Positions 60,769 to 64,000 of a DNA stretch of 64,000 nucleotides are shown piece after piece (the first letter of the stretch is position 1; the number at the start of each line of letters is the position of its first letter). The translations under genes were made by a program, and so were the position numbers. The stretch is from the NCBI RefSeq assembly GCF_000685905.1, contig NZ_JMKZ01000001.1, positions 1 to 64,000 on the forward strand, given 5' to 3'. A model generated the notes under the pieces. It had not been told where the DNA came from, searched no databases, and saw only the letters and a list, made by a program, of their open reading frames with translations. Source of the DNA: Mycoplasmoides pirum ATCC 25960 (lineage in GTDB: Bacteria; Bacillota_I; Bacilli_A; Mycoplasmatales; Mycoplasmoidaceae).

Positions 60769-63285
60769 TTAATTTTTATTTTCTTCTGCATTTTCAGTAG
60801 ATTCTACACTTAAATCATTAATCATTTGTTCTGCTTGCATTTTTTCAAAAAATTCTTTTTTTGCTGCTTGTTGACGTTTAATCATTTCTAATTGTTCTAA
60901 AGCTTCAGCTCTTTGTTGAAGAGCAATAGAATCTTCATTATTATCAATTTGAGTTGTATTAGTTGCTAATTGGCAAATTTTAGTAATAACATTTTTTGCT
61001 ATATCTGCTAACATACGTTTAAATAAAATATCTGCTTCTTTGACATAAATATTCAATGGACTAGTTTGTTCCAAAGAACGTAAACTTACACCTTCTCGCA
61101 ATTTTAAAACACGATCTAAATGTTCAATTCATAATTCATCAATGGATTGAATAATAATATCTCTAAAAATTTTATTAGCAATACCCGGCGTAATAATTTC
61201 AATTTTTTTAGCAATCATATCTGATATTAATGCATTAACTTTTTCATTAGTGTTTAAGATTGTTAAATTTTCAAAATCAGATGGTGTAGTCATACCAACA
61301 CCCAATAATTCATTGTTTAATATTTCAGATAAATAAATATGATTAATTAAATTTTGATTTTTAGCATCTCGATATTTATCAATTAATGAAGCAACTAATT
61401 GTTGTTGCATTCTTAAAATAATTCCAGATAAATCTGAAGCTAATAACACTTTGTCACGTTGTTTATAAATTAACTCACGTTGACTTGATAAAACATGATC
61501 ATAATCAATTAAATTTTTTCTAACATCAAAGTTAATAGATTCAACTTTTTTCTGAGTTCTATCTAGTGTTCTTGAAAAAAATCTTGCGTCAAAAGAATCA
61601 TCACCCAATTTAAGAATAGCTTTATCAATTTTATCTTGTGCGAAACGTTTAAATAAACTATCAGCAAAACTAATAAAAAAGCGACTTTCTCCTGGATCAC
61701 CTTGACGGCCGGCACGCCCACGTAATTGATTATCAATTCTTCTAGATTCATGTCTTTCTGTTCCTATCACATAAAGACCACCTAATTCAACAACGCCTTC
61801 ACCTAATTTTATATCTGTTCCACGGCCAGCCATATTAGTAGAAATAGTTACAGCATTCTTTTGACCAGCATTACTAATAATTTCTGCTTCGCGAGCATGA
61901 TTCTTAGCATTTAAAACTTCATGTGGCACATTTGCTTCATTTAAAAGATTATGCAAAAGTTCTGAATCTTCAACACTTGCTGTACCAACTAAAATAGGTT
62001 GACCTTTTTTATGGTGTTCAATAATGTCTTTAACAACAACTTGTCATTTAATTTTTTGGTTACCAAAAACATGATCAGGATGATCATCACGAATAACAGG
62101 TTTGTTTGTAGGTACTGGTACTACAACCATGTTATAAATTTTTAAAAATTCTTCTGCTTCTGTTAATGCTGTACCTGAAACAGCTGCAAGTTTTTTATAC
62201 AAACGGAAAAATGATTGATATGTAATTGTGGCTACAACAACATTTTCAGGTTCAATAGGTACACGTTCTTTTGCTTGTACTGCTTGATGCAAACCACTGT
62301 TATAACTTCTGCCTTCCAAAATTCGGCCTGTAAAATGATCGACAATTAAAATTTTGTTATCTCTAACAATATACTCTTTACCATTTTCAAAAATTTTGTT
62401 TGCAACTAATGCATTATTAATTTTGTGAAATAAATCAGAATTTTCAACATTGAATAAATTTTCAACTTTAAAATAAGCTTCTGCTTTTTGCATTCCACTT
62501 TCAGTTAATGAAGGTGAACGAGATTCTTCATCAATTTTATAATCACTTTCATTTAATGAAGATACAAATTTATCAGCAGCAAAATATAACGTAAAATCTT
62601 TTTTTGGTTGTCCTGAAATAATTAATGGTGTTCTAGCTTCATCAATTAAAACCGAATCACCTTCATCAACAATAGCATAATGCAAACTACGAATTTTTTT
62701 ATCTTCGTAATTAGCAACCATGTTGTCTCTTAAATAATCAAAACCTAGTTCGGAATTAGTTGTATAAGTAATATCGCAAGCAAATGCTTCTTTTTTCTTT
62801 ATAGGAGCAAGATTTGAAATATTGCAACCAACTGTTAAATCAAGTCGAGCAAAAATTTTACTAGCTAAATCTGCATCACGTTGAGCTAAATATTCATTGA
62901 CAGTTACAATGTGAACGCCCTTTTTTTCTAAAGCATTGACATAAGCTGCTAAAAATAAGGTTAAGGTTTTACCTTCACCTGTCATCATTTCAGCAAAATC
63001 ACCTTGATAAACAATATAGGCACCAATCAATTGAACTAAATAAGCAAATTGATTGTTTTCTCGATATACTGCTTCGCGAATTGTCGCTAAAGCAGGTACT
63101 AAAATGTCATCTAGCGTTTTACCAGATTCTAATTCTTTTATAAAAAAACTTGTTTTTTGTTTCAATTCTGCATCAGTTAATGAACGATATTCATTTTTTA
63201 ATTCATCAACTTCATATGCAATTTTTTCTCCTCGACGTAAAATTCTGTTTTTTGGAGAAATTAATCTAAAAAATTTATTTAACAT
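60769..63285 (-). CDS. secA: Preprotein translocase ATPase SecA
   Basis: 838 residues with TGA as Trp. Walker A MMTGEGKTLTLFLAAY near residue 103, IVDEGDSVLIDEARTPLI (the DEAD-like box has Gly where Val is usual), VSGTALTEAEEF, TNMAGRGTDIKLG and the scaffold helix all present. It drives secreted proteins through SecYEG. The C-terminal zinc-binding tail is missing, as in several other bacteria; the protein ends in an acidic NAEENKN. Monocistronic in view. Confidence 0.97.
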
Positions 63286-63399
63286 TAGTGCCTTATTTTA
63301 AAAATTTGTAAAAATTGTTTTAATAAAGATGACTTAAATTTAAGTTTAAAATACCAAATAATTTTAACATAAAAAAATATTTACTTTAACACATAAGAA

Positions 63400-64000
63400 T
63401 TAATTGGCACTTCAATTAATTTCGGAAACTTCTTTAATTTTTTCGTTGCGCGTAACGCTCTTAATTTTTCCATTGTGAACTCTTATAACACATGAAGCTA
63501 ATTCAGCAATTAATGGATTGTGAGTAACTAAAATAATTGTTGTTTTATATTCACGATTAACTTTAATAAATTGATCTAAAACTATTTGTGTCATTTCTTC
63601 ATCTAATGCACCTGTTGGTTCATCAGCAAAAATAATTTTAGGGTTTTTTGCAATAGCTCTTAAAATAGAAACACGTTGTTGTTGACCACCAGATAATTCT
63701 GAAGGCAAACGATTTTTATACTCATACATTCCAGTATCTTTTAATAATTTATCAATATTTAAACGTTTTTCAGAATCTGGTTGCAAGAAAGCACCAATTT
63801 CAATATTTTCTCTTACAGTTAAATTTGGCAATAATCCATATTGTTGAAAAATATATCCAACATTTTGTCTTCTAAATTCTGTTAATTGTGTGTTATCTAA
63901 ATTAATTAAATTTACATTAGCTACTATTGTTTTACCTATAGTGGCTCGATCCATTCCAGAAATAATATTTAATAAAGTAGTTTTCCCTGATCCTGATGGC
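63400..64000 (-). CDS. ABC transporter ATP-binding protein, partial (5' end outside window)
   Basis: At least 200 residues, cut by the window edge just inside the Walker A loop (PSGSGKTTLL). Q-loop YIFQQYGLL, signature LSGGQQQRVS, Walker B IIFADEPTGALD and H-loop LVTHN are intact. The DEPTGALD form and short tail are typical of MacB/LolD-like exporters that work with an FtsX-type permease. The permease would lie upstream, outside the window or fused. The stop is reached only with TGA as Trp. Confidence 0.93.

Overview
The window is a piece of a mollicute (mycoplasma) chromosome. It is very AT-rich, and nearly every real gene contains in-frame TGA codons at conserved tryptophan positions, so translation table 4 (UGA = Trp) is required; under the standard code most genes look falsely broken. 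Arginine dihydrolase genes, a PTS enzyme I and a glycerol-uptake set occur together, which suggests a species that both ferments and hydrolyses arginine. The gene set would fit the Malacoplasma penetrans/iowae lineage, but that placement is inference and was not checked against any database.

Layout. 1-8,500: envelope glycosylation (end of an unknown gene, a family-2 glycosyltransferase broken at an AC repeat, a flippase-like membrane protein, galU), NAD salvage (NAMPT-like), a HAD phosphatase, a HugZ-like haem-degrading protein and an alpha/beta hydrolase. 8,500-17,100: APC amino-acid antiporter, arcA, an alpha-oxoamine synthase resembling serine palmitoyltransferase, cardiolipin synthase, ptsI and a tRNA-Arg. 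17,100-23,100: an NAD(P)-binding protein, glpF-glpO-glpK and an aldo/keto reductase. 23,100-38,100: an accessory block with zinc-knuckle proteins, a membrane-anchored single-ring Clp-type ATPase, three large paralogous membrane proteins with a propeller-like repeat (plus a relic of a fourth), a PD-(D/E)XK/DUF5655-type protein, a MATE-like transporter, a duplicated four-helix membrane protein and a Panacea-type toxin-antitoxin pair. 38,100-43,120: a complete 16S-23S-5S rRNA operon on the minus strand with its processing stems and promoter. 43,260-49,150: a type I restriction-modification operon (hsdM-hsdS-hsdR) carrying a G9 tract that puts hsdM out of frame and a four-copy 12-bp repeat in hsdS. 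49,150-58,250: arcB-arcC, rpmB, purA-purB-hpt, small membrane proteins and ispD. 58,300-64,000: a lipoprotein and a small relative, secA, and the end of an ABC transporter ATPase gene.

How it fits together. ArcA, ArcB and ArcC with the antiporter make ATP from arginine. GlpF, GlpK and GlpO feed glycerol into glycolysis and are expected to release H2O2. PurA, PurB and Hpt interconvert salvaged purines, and the NAMPT-like enzyme supplies NAD. GalU and the glycosyltransferase point to glycolipid or capsule synthesis.

The most notable theme is switchable expression. An AC7 repeat in a glycosyltransferase, a G9 tract in hsdM, an ELEA-coding 12-bp repeat in the hsdS spacer, internal direct repeats in hsdS and an A8 frameshift in a Cys-rich gene all lie in genes of surface or DNA-modification type. 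The two least described systems are the membrane-anchored Clp-like ATPase beside the propeller-repeat protein family, and the Panacea gene pair.
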